From Pararhizobium sp. (GTDB lineage: Bacteria; Pseudomonadota; Alphaproteobacteria; Rhizobiales; Rhizobiaceae), in assembly GCA_030655075.1 (NCBI GenBank), contig JAURWE010000061.1, forward strand, positions 1-64,000: DNA of 64,000 bases, read 5' to 3'. The notes under the pieces are model-generated. The model searched no databases, was not told where the DNA came from, and saw only the letters and a list, made by a program, of their open reading frames with translations. Position numbers and translations under genes: made by a program. Below, piece after piece: positions 55,704-63,385 of this stretch (position 1 is the first letter of the stretch; every line of letters begins with the position of its first letter).

Positions 55704-55731
55704 ATTACGAAAATACGGCCGCACCGGATCA
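55704..55731 (-). promoter_or_regulatory. RpoE/ECF11-type promoter candidate before phrB
   Basis: On the minus strand TGATCC (55731-55726), 16-base spacer, CGTAAT (55709-55704), 33 bases before the phrB ATG. Same motif and spacing as before the ChrR-like gene. In the equivalent Rhodobacter regulon the photolyase and cfa genes are RpoE targets. Confidence 0.65.
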
Positions 55732-55799
55732 AAGGTTTCATGCAGCGTGCGGGTTTTTCTTGATCCAGGCGCCGCATTGCCGGGGAAAACGGCCGCCGC

Positions 55800-56153
55800 T
55801 CATTTTTCGATAAGAAGCTTCGGCACCTTCGAGCCCTCGCGGCCGTAGAGTTCCAGCCCGATCGTGCAGACCTCGTCGGCGCTCTTGCCCTCAAGCGGTT
55901 TCATGTGTTCGCGTGCCATTGCCAGCAGCTCGGCTTCGTCGCGCGTGGCATCGATGTTGCGGCGCAGGAAGACGATGCCGACCATCGTATGGTTGACCTC
56001 GGCGCGCGGGCACAGTTCGGCGATCGCCATCGCCTTGGTAATGTGCTGCATGGCATTGGTGCGCTTGTCGTCCTCGCCGTGTGCATGCTCGAAAGCGCTG
56101 AAAGCCGGAGCGCAAAGAGCAAGGGCCGCGATCGCCAGACGCCGTGTCCACAT
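55800..56153 (-). CDS. Small exported protein of unknown function
   Basis: 117 residues. N-terminal signal peptide (RLAIAALALCAPAFSAFEHAHG). Two Cys in the mature part (AIAELCPRAEV and DEVCTIGLELY) could form a disulfide. The mature sequence is otherwise unplaced. Downstream lies phrB with a 128-base gap, so it is separate from that cluster. Confidence 0.65.
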   Translation of the reverse strand: MWTRRLAIAALALCAPAFSAFEHAHGEDDKRTNAMQHITKAMAIAELCPRAEVNHTMVGIVFLRRNIDATRDEAELLAMAREHMKPLEGKSADEVCTIGLELYGREGSKVPKLLIEK

Positions 56154-56222
56154 GATTTTTTCACCTCGTGTCGATGGCGAAGTGTGGCAGTTTTTCTCTC
56201 CGCCGCAAGCCGCAGATGAATG

Positions 56223-56248
56223 AAAAACCCGCCGCAGAGGGCGGGTTT
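56223..56248 (-). terminator. Leftward intrinsic terminator
   Basis: AAACCCGCC (56225-56233) pairs with GGCGGGTTT (56240-56248), 9 bp, six-base loop. On the minus strand it ends in TTTTT. It lies 20 bases after the stop of the small reading frame 56268-56390, which suggests that this frame is, or was, a transcribed gene. Confidence 0.75.
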
Positions 56249-56267
56249 CTGCAGCGCGACAAGATCG

Positions 56268-56390
56268 TTACGAGTTTTCGCCGCATTCGGTGATTTGGCA
56301 GACCTCTTCCGTGCTGCTGCGGGCGGCGCATTCGTCCAACGCCTTTTCCCGCGTTTCGGCACTTCCGATGCGGTTCGAGCCGACAGGCCG
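56268..56390 (-). pseudogene. Possible remnant of a small exported Cys-rich protein
   Basis: The frame ends TAA at 56270-56268 and encodes 40 residues that include SAETREKALDECAARSSTEE and VCQITECGENS: the Ala-Leu-x-x-Cys...Cys...Cys pattern resembles the C-terminus of DUF4189-type secreted proteins. No ATG/GTG start lies in the frame after the upstream TGA (56393-56391). With its own terminator downstream, it is either a decayed gene or one with a frameshift. The remaining 56154-56493 region holds no other gene I can support. Confidence 0.4.
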
Positions 56391-56493
56391 TCAGGCCGCT
56401 AACCGGCCTGGCAAAATCACGTCCTGCATGCATCCTTTTGACCGGACGCGCGTTCCCGGATGAACACATCATTTTCAGACTTAGGAGACGACG

Positions 56494-56892
56494 ATGCTGC
56501 AACGACCGGTCGAAACCGCCGAGGAAGTGTTTCTGCTTGGCCCGGACGCCGAACAAATCCCGGGACTGCGGTCCGCAGCAGTCCGCGCCAGAATCCGGCG
56601 CGAGGTTCTGAAAAGCGAACTCGATCTCCTGAGCGCGCGTCTCGACGTCATCAAGGCCCAGGCCGGTAACGTCGCCCAGGCCGGCATGCAATGGGCCAAC
56701 AAGAGTGCCGAGGCCCAGCTTGGTGCCCATCCGTGGCTGAAGCTGGCTGCTGTCGCCATCGGACCGCTTCTCCTGCGCAAGGCCCTGCGCGGCGTTCCGC
56801 TCGTCTCGCTGGCAACGACCGCCATGCCGCTTTTCATGAGCATGCTCCGGCAAGGAAACATCCGGCAGCCAAACATGCGCTACAGACGATAA
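56494..56892 (+). CDS. Protein of unknown function with a C-terminal hydrophobic region
   Basis: 132 residues. A coiled-coil-like charged segment (RIRREVLKSELDLLSARLDVIKAQA) is followed by a hydrophobic stretch (WLKLAAVAIGPLLLRKALRGVPLVSLATTAM) that could be one or two membrane segments. Family not recognised; phage-holin-like or membrane-associated proteins have a similar look. TTAGGAGACGACG precedes the ATG. The gene is followed 99 bases later by a phospholipase-D gene on the same strand. Confidence 0.6.
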   Translation: MLQRPVETAEEVFLLGPDAEQIPGLRSAAVRARIRREVLKSELDLLSARLDVIKAQAGNVAQAGMQWANKSAEAQLGAHPWLKLAAVAIGPLLLRKALRGVPLVSLATTAMPLFMSMLRQGNIRQPNMRYRR

Positions 56893-56991
56893 GTCTGCCT
56901 TCATAAAAATTCGCCGATCCGCAAACCGCCTGTCCCGATAGAACAAGGAACCCGCACGATTCTTCACTGGCCGCCATCACAAAGGAATCCA

Positions 56992-58485
56992 ATGCCCGAA
57001 ACTTCAGTGCTTCATCCGCCGGAAACCTGCTGGCGGATCGAGCAGGCCGACGACTTTTCGATCGTCATCGATGCCGATCTTTATTTCGCCACCGCCCGCG
57101 CCGCAATGAAACAAGCCAAACGCTGCATCTACCTGATCGGCTGGGATTTCGACGCCCGCATCGTCCTTGGCCGCCCCGACCTTAAGGATGAGGCGCCGGC
57201 CCGGATCGGCGATTTCCTGCTCTGGTTGGCCAAGCAGAATCCGGATCTCGAAATCCGGCTGCTGTTGTGGAACCCGGTGTTTTTCGCCACCTGGACCAAG
57301 GGCTGGAACGCCTATTACCTGATGCGCTGGAAGCTGCATCCGCAGATCACCGTGCTGCTCGACGGCCAGCATCCGCTCGGCAGTTCCCATCACCAGAAAA
57401 TCCTCGTCATCGACGACAGCGTTGCCTTCTGTGGCGGAATTGATGTCACCAACGACCGCTGGGATACGCGCGAGCATCTGGATCAGGATCCGCTGCGCCG
57501 CCGCCCGGGTGGCGCCGCCTATGGTCCATGGCACGATATTTCCAGCGTCTGTACCGGCCCGGCGGCTCAGGCGCTGGGCGATCTCTGCCGTGTCCGCTGG
57601 CAGCAGGCGGGTGGCCCTGTCCTGCCGCCGGTCGAAACCCGCACTGATATTAGGCTGCCGGACGGTGCCTTTTCCTTCGGCAAGGTGGCGCTCGCCATTG
57701 CCCGCAGCAGCCCGCCGTTTAAGGACCGTTCGGCCGTCACCGAAATCGAAAAACTCTACATCGCCATGATCGAGGCGGCCAACCATGTCATCTATGCCGA
57801 GAGCCAGTATTTTGCCTCGCGCGCCGTCGCTCAGGTTTTGGCAAAGCGGCTGACTGAAAAAGACGGGCCGGAAATCGTCCTGATCAACCCGTTCAAGGCC
57901 GACAACTGGCTGGGCTCCGTCGCCATGGATACCGCCCGCGCGCGGCTCTATGAATCGCTCCGCCGCCAGGACCTCTACGGCCGCTTCCGCATCTATCATC
58001 CGGTGACCTCGGGCGGCACGCCGATCTACGTGCACTCGAAACTGATGATCATCGACGATAAGCTGATGCGGGTCGGCTCGTCGAATTTCAACAACCGCTC
58101 GATGCGCTACGACAACGAGTGCGACGTTGCCTTCGATGCGGCACAGGATGAAACCGGTGCACTGTCCGGCAGGCTGGCCGATCTGCGCGATGACCTGCTC
58201 GCCGAACATCTCGGCGTTACGCCGGAGGCGATCAACGATGCTGTGCAGGCCACCGGCTCGCTGATAACAGCCATCGAGAACCTGCGCGACGACAGGACCA
58301 TCGGCGCCGCCGGGCTGACGGTGACGCTCGTGCCCTACGAGACGCCGCGCGTCAACGATCTGGAAAAATGGCTGGCCGACAACGAAATTCTCGATCCGGA
58401 AGGCCCCGGCGCCGTTCTGGAGCCGATCGAAAAACGCGGCCTGTTTCGCGGCCGGCTGCAGCGGCCGGGACGGCGGAAGGCATGA
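56992..58485 (+). CDS. Phospholipase D-superfamily protein, cardiolipin-synthase-like
   Basis: 497 residues. Two HKD motifs: HHQKILVIDDSVAFCGGIDV at about 130 and HSKLMIIDDKLMRVGSSNFNNRSM at about 350. Both complete with Lys and Asp, so the enzyme should be active. It has no clear transmembrane segments at the N-terminus, unlike Cls. Substrate could be phospholipid or other phosphodiester; cardiolipin synthesis is the commonest role. Confidence 0.88.
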   Translation: MPETSVLHPPETCWRIEQADDFSIVIDADLYFATARAAMKQAKRCIYLIGWDFDARIVLGRPDLKDEAPARIGDFLLWLAKQNPDLEIRLLLWNPVFFATWTKGWNAYYLMRWKLHPQITVLLDGQHPLGSSHHQKILVIDDSVAFCGGIDVTNDRWDTREHLDQDPLRRRPGGAAYGPWHDISSVCTGPAAQALGDLCRVRWQQAGGPVLPPVETRTDIRLPDGAFSFGKVALAIARSSPPFKDRSAVTEIEKLYIAMIEAANHVIYAESQYFASRAVAQVLAKRLTEKDGPEIVLINPFKADNWLGSVAMDTARARLYESLRRQDLYGRFRIYHPVTSGGTPIYVHSKLMIIDDKLMRVGSSNFNNRSMRYDNECDVAFDAAQDETGALSGRLADLRDDLLAEHLGVTPEAINDAVQATGSLITAIENLRDDRTIGAAGLTVTLVPYETPRVNDLEKWLADNEILDPEGPGAVLEPIEKRGLFRGRLQRPGRRKA

Positions 58486-58637
58486 TTTGCCGGAAACTTG
58501 AATGGGGTTTTAGGTGAGTGCCGCTGGCGGTAGTCGTTGGAAGAACGTTGGGGGCGGTGTCCCGAAAGGCTCATTATGAACGGCGTGTTGGAGGCCAAGG
58601 GAGGTTGCCCCAGGCCAGGCACCTCAAAGGAAGCGCG

Positions 58638-58757
58638 ATGAAAAAACTCAGCTGCTCGTTTATCACCGTGGCAGTCGTATCTTGCATGCTGTTGCTGCAA
58701 GGCTGCGGCGCGCTTCAAGGGTGCCCTGGTCGCACCACAATTTGCAAGATGATGTAA
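58638..58757 (+). CDS. Very small lipoprotein
   Basis: 39 residues: basic start (MKKLSCSF), hydrophobic stretch, then lipobox-like LLLQGC with the Cys for lipid attachment (about residue 23), followed by a short tail with three Cys. AAAGGAAGCG precedes the ATG. Small rhizobial lipoproteins of entericidin style look similar. Probable but short. Confidence 0.5.
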   Translation: MKKLSCSFITVAVVSCMLLLQGCGALQGCPGRTTICKMM

Positions 58758-59058
58758 GCCGAAGATGATCGAGGCCGTTGCGTTCAGTTATCGTCATCCT
58801 CTTCGCAAGGATCGTGGCTGGGTTTCCAAAACAGCTTTTGAACGCCATCCTCAGCCAGATTGCTGGCTGCACCTGCTCGTTCTGTCCCCTATCTACGCGC
58901 GGGAAACGTTTCCCGTGGGTGTCCATGGTCATCACGATCGGGTCACCGATCCAAAGAAGGAACATTTGTTCGAAAGCCGTAGGTGGATGTGATACCTTTG
59001 ATCGGCTCATCGAGCACTGCCGATTGGCGGGAGCCGGGCAGAGCCGTGAGGTGCATCA
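58758..59058. other. Gene-free spacer with a LacI-type palindrome
   Basis: No gene supported; two overlapping short frames have no protein character. At 58900-58915, CGGGAAACGTTTCCCG is a perfect 16-nt palindrome with the AAACGTTT core of LacI/PurR-family operators. Confidence 0.5.
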
Positions 59059-59364
59059 ATGACGTTCGTGAATAAAGAAGAGAGCTACAACAAGTTTTTC
59101 GATGCCGATTTTCGAAAAGGTCGCCGGCGGTGGGTTCCCGTGTCGAAAGACAGTGTTGGAGGAGCCTATGTCACCAAGGACTTCTCGGCGGTGACGGCAC
59201 ACGTTTGGGCGGTAAAGAGCTCATCTCCAGCCCAGTGGTTTTGGAAAGAGGGGGCTGTGACGTCTCTTTCCCGTGACGTCGCGGATGAGGCCAATGGTCC
59301 GTTCTGCAGCGCTGCCGAGGCGGCATTTGCTACCGAGCTATTCTTAACCGGGGACCTAAGCTGA
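59059..59364 (+). CDS. Hypothetical protein
   Basis: 101 residues, unrecognised. Charged and aromatic N-terminal part (ESYNKFFDADFRKGRRRWV), then KDFSAVTAHVWAV. Base composition is lower in GC than the chromosomal genes to the left. No clear ribosome-binding site. It may belong to the mobile element at the right end or lie just outside it. Confidence 0.4.
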   Translation: MTFVNKEESYNKFFDADFRKGRRRWVPVSKDSVGGAYVTKDFSAVTAHVWAVKSSSPAQWFWKEGAVTSLSRDVADEANGPFCSAAEAAFATELFLTGDLS

Positions 59365-59731
59365 ATTCCAGTCGCCGAAAGGTACTGCATGACACAGGTG
59401 CCTTGCGGGTGTGGCCATCATGGCAACACACTCTGATCTGATGTGCGCGAGCGGACGCCTTGGATTGCTCTTCAAGGCTTGGCTTGCGCGACCGATCCCA
59501 AGCGGCGAGAACCTCTTTGAAAACCGCTCGACCCTCGCTTTGAAATCAAGGGAAGTCACTTGCAACACGATTGCGACATGAAACGCCAAGGGGGAGGGCG
59601 CTTCATCCAGCAGGATGTTGTTTTCGCTGTAGAAAAATTTGGAGGCCTCGCCCGGAATTGAGAAGATGTGTCGCTTCAATGGTTTAGCGGTGATGGCTGC
59701 CACACTGTGTCCCGCAAAATTCCATTAAGAA
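59365..59731. other. Spacer beside the integrase; possible attachment-site region
   Basis: No gene supported: a 115-residue leftward frame (59703-59356) has no recognisable domain. The last part holds the 11-mer GCCACACTGTG at 59699-59709, which recurs at 59744-59754 inside the integrase end. No tRNA or tmRNA sequence is visible here. Confidence 0.4.
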
Positions 59732-60892
59732 TCAATCGTCTGTGCCACACTGTGCCACACCTGTTTCGGTTTCTTCCACGGCGATAAGCTTTGTGCCGAC
59801 TCCATCCCAACTGATCTTGGAAACGGCGTGCCGGGCCAGACGCGCGCGGTCGGCGTTGCGGGTGTAAATCTTGGATGTTTTCCCGTCTTTCCAGCCGAAC
59901 ATTGCCTCCAGCATGCTGTCGGTCGCCTCGTTGTGCGCCTGATCGGTTGCGAGCCCCTTGCGGACCGAATGTGACGTCAGGTGCGGGAGTCCTGCCTGCC
60001 TGAACCAATCGCTGATACGGTTGCCCAGCCCCTTCACGCTGAACGCCTTGTCGAACTCGGTGCGAAGGTAAGTCATGCCCGTGATCTTGTGTATATCGAG
60101 CACGCTTTCGAGGATTGGATGCAGCGGGATCTCGATATCGACGGGTGTCCTGTTCCGGTTCTTGAAGAGCCGCAGTTTGAAGGCATCGCGCCGACGATGC
60201 TGGGGGCCGATCAAGGCGAGGTCGGAAACGCGGAATCCGGTGAACATCTGGATCGACAGGTAAAGAACTGCTTTCGAGCCAACCTTGTGATGCGCGATGA
60301 ACTGCTCGAGCTCGGCAGACGTTGCGGTCTCATGTCCGTCGCTATGAACGCGGAATGGCTCAACCAGCCTGGCAACATTGGGAGTGATGGGTACGCCATC
60401 GCGTTTCGTGTCGAATATCTGCCGGAGCACCTTTAGGCGCTCATCAGCGGCGAATGGAACGGATTGCTTCCTATCTCGCAGTACCGAGATGTTGGCATAG
60501 TCCATTTTTGAGTATGGCATGTCCGCAAAAAGTCGGCTGTCCGTCTCAGTGATCGGTTCAAGCCACATCGACTCCATGATGTTGCGCCGGCGGTCTCGTG
60601 TGGTCACGTCCAGTTTGGTGAATGCTTGGGAACGCATGTATTCCATGCTGAGCCATCGGAACGACCCCGGCTTCACGGTTGGCGACAGGGCAAGTCGGTC
60701 CGTTTCCCTGGACATGACCGGCTCGGCCGCCTTGCGCGCTTTCCAGTATGCTGCTGAGAACTCTTCGCTGTTGATGTCATTTGGCAGGCGGCAGATGCGT
60801 TTGCCGTCGATGCGCAGGTAATAGCGCACCTTGTGATGACGGGTTTTGTTCTTCTCAACATAGGGCAGATCGATATTGGCCACGTCGTTCAT
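59732..60892 (-). CDS. Tyrosine recombinase/phage integrase
   Basis: 386 residues. Catalytic Arg in MFTGFRVSDLALIG, His-x-x-Arg in LTSHSVRKGLATDQA, and Tyr in GKTSKIYTRNADR are in order; a Trp (FGWKDG) stands in the third-His position, as in some recombinases. N-terminal arm-binding and core domains precede. The start 60892 gives ATGA overlap with the excisionase-like gene; 60907 is upstream in frame. This gene makes a strong case for an integrated element extending right. Confidence 0.93.
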   Translation of the reverse strand: MNDVANIDLPYVEKNKTRHHKVRYYLRIDGKRICRLPNDINSEEFSAAYWKARKAAEPVMSRETDRLALSPTVKPGSFRWLSMEYMRSQAFTKLDVTTRDRRRNIMESMWLEPITETDSRLFADMPYSKMDYANISVLRDRKQSVPFAADERLKVLRQIFDTKRDGVPITPNVARLVEPFRVHSDGHETATSAELEQFIAHHKVGSKAVLYLSIQMFTGFRVSDLALIGPQHRRRDAFKLRLFKNRNRTPVDIEIPLHPILESVLDIHKITGMTYLRTEFDKAFSVKGLGNRISDWFRQAGLPHLTSHSVRKGLATDQAHNEATDSMLEAMFGWKDGKTSKIYTRNADRARLARHAVSKISWDGVGTKLIAVEETETGVAQCGTDD

Positions 60893-61146
60893 GCAGACGC
60901 CCGCCATTCATCGTCGGGGTCTTCCCTTTTCACCTTGCCACCATCTTCCGGCCACTCGGACATGTATGCTTCGATCTCGCTAACCAGCCAGACCTTGCGC
61001 GTGTGCCATTTCCGGGGGCGCGGCAGAACGCCCTCCAGCACCATCTCATCGACCGTGGTCGGGCTGACGCCGATTGCGAGGGCGACTTCAATCCGATTGA
61101 GACCAAGGCGCGGCACAATGCGGCCGGTGTCAACGACGCTCGTCAT
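60889..61146 (-). CDS. Excisionase-like DNA-binding protein
   Basis: 85 residues. LNRIEVALAIGVSPTTVDEMVLEGVLPRPRKW followed by TRKVWLVSEIEAYMSEWPE is a winged helix-turn-helix of the MerR/AlpA/excisionase type. Upstream of and coupled to the integrase (ATGA), the normal order for xis-int. The start at 61146 overlaps the DUF4326 stop (ATGA). Confidence 0.82.
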   Translation of the reverse strand: MTSVVDTGRIVPRLGLNRIEVALAIGVSPTTVDEMVLEGVLPRPRKWHTRKVWLVSEIEAYMSEWPEDGGKVKREDPDDEWRASA

Positions 61147-61466
61147 GTGTCCCCGCTTTCCACAGCCGATGTCCACAGGCGTGCTGTTTCCTTCTCCCCT
61201 TCCACAGGGCCTGCCTCGGTCTTGAGGGTGGCAAGGATGGCGTCCCCATGGCAGCGTTTGGGCGCGCAGAAGCACACGAGACTCTTGCCGCGCAATGGCT
61301 CTATGTTGAGCGTCGGCAGGATTTCCCGCTCGAATCGGTAGCACACTTCATCGCGATCACCGTGCGTTCCGATGACAAACGGGTTGCCGTAGGGCGAGCC
61401 ACGGCCGATGTAGACTGCGTCAGCCGGGACATTCCGGTTGTGTTTGTTGTAGACCTTCGGGTTCAT
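61143..61466 (-). CDS. DUF4326 protein
   Basis: 107 residues. NVPADAVYIGRGSPYGNPFV and KSLVCFCAPKRCHGDAIL (two Cys, Cys-His) are the DUF4326 signature, a family frequent in phages and other mobile elements; function unknown. Coupled on both sides by ATGA overlaps. Confidence 0.85.
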   Translation of the reverse strand: MNPKVYNKHNRNVPADAVYIGRGSPYGNPFVIGTHGDRDEVCYRFEREILPTLNIEPLRGKSLVCFCAPKRCHGDAILATLKTEAGPVEGEKETARLWTSAVESGDT

Positions 61467-61678
61467 GCCTTGCCTCCAGACTGGGCGGCGAGGGCGGCCG
61501 GATGGTTTTCAATGGTCAGCACAGCCATCGTTTCGCCGGTCGCTAGTCGATAGGTATCTTGAAGGTGGACGCGAAAATCCTCCCAGAGGCGAGGCTGGAG
61601 GAATTCCCCCTTGCTGAGGTTCCTCTTTGCGGCGATCGATACGTTGATCTGGTCGAGGCGAAGTCTGAGGTCCATCAA
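61463..61678 (-). CDS. Hypothetical mobile-element protein
   Basis: 71 residues with no recognised domain; predicted mostly helical (LRLRLDQINVSIAAKRNL). It overlaps the genes on both sides by ATGA, which is the main support for its reality. Confidence 0.6.
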   Translation of the reverse strand: MMDLRLRLDQINVSIAAKRNLSKGEFLQPRLWEDFRVHLQDTYRLATGETMAVLTIENHPAALAAQSGGKA

Positions 61679-62619
61679 ACACCACCCTTGCCCGAAAGGG
61701 CGGCGTCAAGCGCGATCACTGCTGGTTTTGATAGGATCAAAGCGGCAACCTTAACTGCGTCGGCGGGCAGGAAAGGCACCGACGCCCAGCGATTTTCAGT
61801 CAGATAGATTTCGAAGGTGATCCGGGCTGGCTCACCGGCCCATTGCTTGACGGCGATACGATAGTCTTCACCATCCCCAACATCTGAGCGGATCACGCCT
61901 ATGTGTTTTTCGTCCGGCGACAAAAGCGCCGCCCGAAGCTCATCGGCTGGCGGGGCTTCGATGGCGGATGCTGCGGAAGGCCTGTGGAAGCCAGTTCCAA
62001 CGACCTCCTCGTGCAGTTGGCGCATAGTGGCTATAGTCGCCGTCATGCGCTTCTCATGGCCTACGTTCTCAGCGCCGAACACAGGCTTGTCGTAATAGCC
62101 GGGAACGCCCAGCCCGTGGTCATAACGGACGGCCATGGACTTGAGCAGCGCATCACTCGGTTCTTTCGGCACAAGCTGCCATCCGTCCGGAACCCGCGTT
62201 GCAGGTGCGGCTGACACTTCGATGGCGGAAAGGATGCGCTGCTCGCAATCGGCTTGGGCGGCGGATTTCGCTTCGTCCAAGGTGTGAAAATTCCCCATGA
62301 CGAGTTGGCCGACAGTCAGATGGTATTTTTTCTCCGAAAACCCATCATCTTCGATGTTGTAATGATAGCCGATGAGCGACACTGCCCGGTGCCAGACAAA
62401 GTCAAGGTCTCCGTGCTCCACCCACACCAGTTCCTTAACCCGCACCTTCCCCGTCTCCCCGGCAACAGGGGGTGGGGTGGATAGATCAGCGCGGACATAT
62501 TCTGTTGCCTCGTCACCCCAAACATTGTGGTGCATCCACTGCCGCCCGTACTCTTCATCAGCGCCGGGAGCGGGCTCAAGCCAAATTCGCTTGTGGTCGC
62601 TTTGCTTCTCACTCTGCAT
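61675..62619 (-). CDS. Phage-type protein of unknown function
   Basis: 314 residues. MQSEKQSDHKRIWLEPAPG and EYGRQWMHHNVWGDEATEYVRADL form an N-terminal domain common in rhizobial prophages; VKELVWVEHGDLDFVWH and WQLVPKEPSDALLKSMAVRY are two more repeated phage modules. No function known. AAGGAGA lies before this ATG, so the start is 62619 rather than 62643. Confidence 0.75.
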   Translation of the reverse strand: MQSEKQSDHKRIWLEPAPGADEEYGRQWMHHNVWGDEATEYVRADLSTPPPVAGETGKVRVKELVWVEHGDLDFVWHRAVSLIGYHYNIEDDGFSEKKYHLTVGQLVMGNFHTLDEAKSAAQADCEQRILSAIEVSAAPATRVPDGWQLVPKEPSDALLKSMAVRYDHGLGVPGYYDKPVFGAENVGHEKRMTATIATMRQLHEEVVGTGFHRPSAASAIEAPPADELRAALLSPDEKHIGVIRSDVGDGEDYRIAVKQWAGEPARITFEIYLTENRWASVPFLPADAVKVAALILSKPAVIALDAALSGKGGV

Positions 62620-62660
62620 CTGAGGTCTCCTTGGCGAGGGCAAACGGGCTGTCTGGCGCC

Positions 62661-62876
62661 CTATTCGTCATCGTCGGCCATGTTGCTGTCGTCGTCGTCA
62701 CCTAGCTCAATCACCTCGATCCGGAACCTCTTTCCGTCCGGGAATTTCATCTCTATGTCGCCAAGGTCGTCCCAACTTTGCAACTTCATCTTGTAGTGCT
62801 TAAACGTCTCTTCGAGCTCGTAAGCGATGCTGCCCGTGATTTCGTCGATCTGCGGGGTTTCCATTTCCTCGTCCAT
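62661..62876 (-). CDS. Small acidic protein of unknown function
   Basis: 71 residues, strongly acidic at both ends (MDEEMETPQID and IELGDDDDSNMADDDE). No domain recognised. It starts one base after the stop of the next upstream gene (TGAGATG), so it is in the same operon. Confidence 0.6.
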   Translation of the reverse strand: MDEEMETPQIDEITGSIAYELEETFKHYKMKLQSWDDLGDIEMKFPDGKRFRIEVIELGDDDDSNMADDDE

Positions 62877-62877
62877 C

Positions 62878-63078
62878 TCAATTCACTCCCATTTCTTGGC
62901 GCGCACATCCCGAGAGGAATTGCGCTTGGCGTTGGTACTCGCGGGCGTCGTCAAGCCACTCTTTGTACTCTCCCCACGGGGTCGTTTTATCTTCCAGCTT
63001 TTCCACGCACAGCATCGCAAAGTTTGCTGCCTGTGCCGCTTTCTGCTGAAGCATCTTTGTCTTTTCTACATTCGTCAT
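62878..63078 (-). CDS. Small helical protein of unknown function
   Basis: 66 residues, first gene of the leftward element operon. Start MTNVEKTKML at 63078 is set by GGAGG six bases upstream; an ATG at 63090 lies before the Shine-Dalgarno sequence. A helical, Gln/Ala-rich middle (LQQKAAQAANFAML). The operators at 63109-63153 lie directly upstream. Confidence 0.6.
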   Translation of the reverse strand: MTNVEKTKMLQQKAAQAANFAMLCVEKLEDKTTPWGEYKEWLDDAREYQRQAQFLSGCARQEMGVN

Positions 63079-63108
63079 TTTCGCCTCCATTTCGTTTCTG
63101 ATTGCACT

Positions 63109-63194
63109 TATAACCGATATCGTTTATACCGTCAATAAGTGATATCGCTTATTTTCTTGATGGAGATGAAATTGACTGTCTTTCCGATATCGGA
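63109..63194. promoter_or_regulatory. Three GATATC-centred palindromes in the divergent promoter region
   Basis: Site 1 TATAACCGATATCGTTTATA (63109-63128) and site 2 AATAAGTGATATCGCTTATT (63134-63153) are each palindromic apart from one pair; their centres are 25 bases apart. Site 3 TCCGATATCGGA (63183-63194) is a perfect palindrome 45 bases further. They lie between the leftward element operon and the ribbon-helix-helix gene, so they are likely its operators. Confidence 0.75.
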
Positions 63195-63207
63195 TACGCC
63201 TCGTCGC

Positions 63208-63372
63208 ATGGGGCGACCACCATTGAATGTGACACCAGTTCTCGTGAGGCTACCGGACGACGTGCCGGGTCGCATCGACGCGCTTGTCGGCAAGCAGAAG
63301 CGTGCGGAATTCATCCGGGAGGCTGTGGAGGCTGAGCTTGTCCGGCGCGAGAAAGCCGCCAAAAAGCCGTAG
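63208..63372 (+). CDS. Ribbon-helix-helix DNA-binding protein
   Basis: 54 residues from MGRPPLNVTPVLVRL, the usual start of this rhizobial type. Beta strand TPVLVRLPDDV and helices PGRIDALVGK, RAEFIREAVEAELVRRE make the ribbon-helix-helix fold. Upstream in-frame ATGs (63139, 63160, 63166) exist; 63139 lies in site 2 and is unlikely. Probable repressor of the element's leftward operon and of itself, via the palindromes just upstream. Confidence 0.75.
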   Translation: MGRPPLNVTPVLVRLPDDVPGRIDALVGKQKRAEFIREAVEAELVRREKAAKKP

Positions 63373-63385
63373 CGGTCTGGCGCGC

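Noticed and set aside
58700..58745. tRNA-like sequence ending in CGCACCAC near the small lipoprotein
   Set aside because: No cloverleaf can be folded; there is no matching acceptor stem or T-arm.
59356..59703. 115-residue leftward frame next to the integrase
   Set aside because: No recognisable domain or ribosome-binding site, and it overlaps the end of the 59059 gene; not supported as a gene.
59800..59960. Integrase inactive because Trp replaces the third His
   Set aside because: Trp is accepted at this position in active tyrosine recombinases such as Cre; the remaining catalytic residues are intact.
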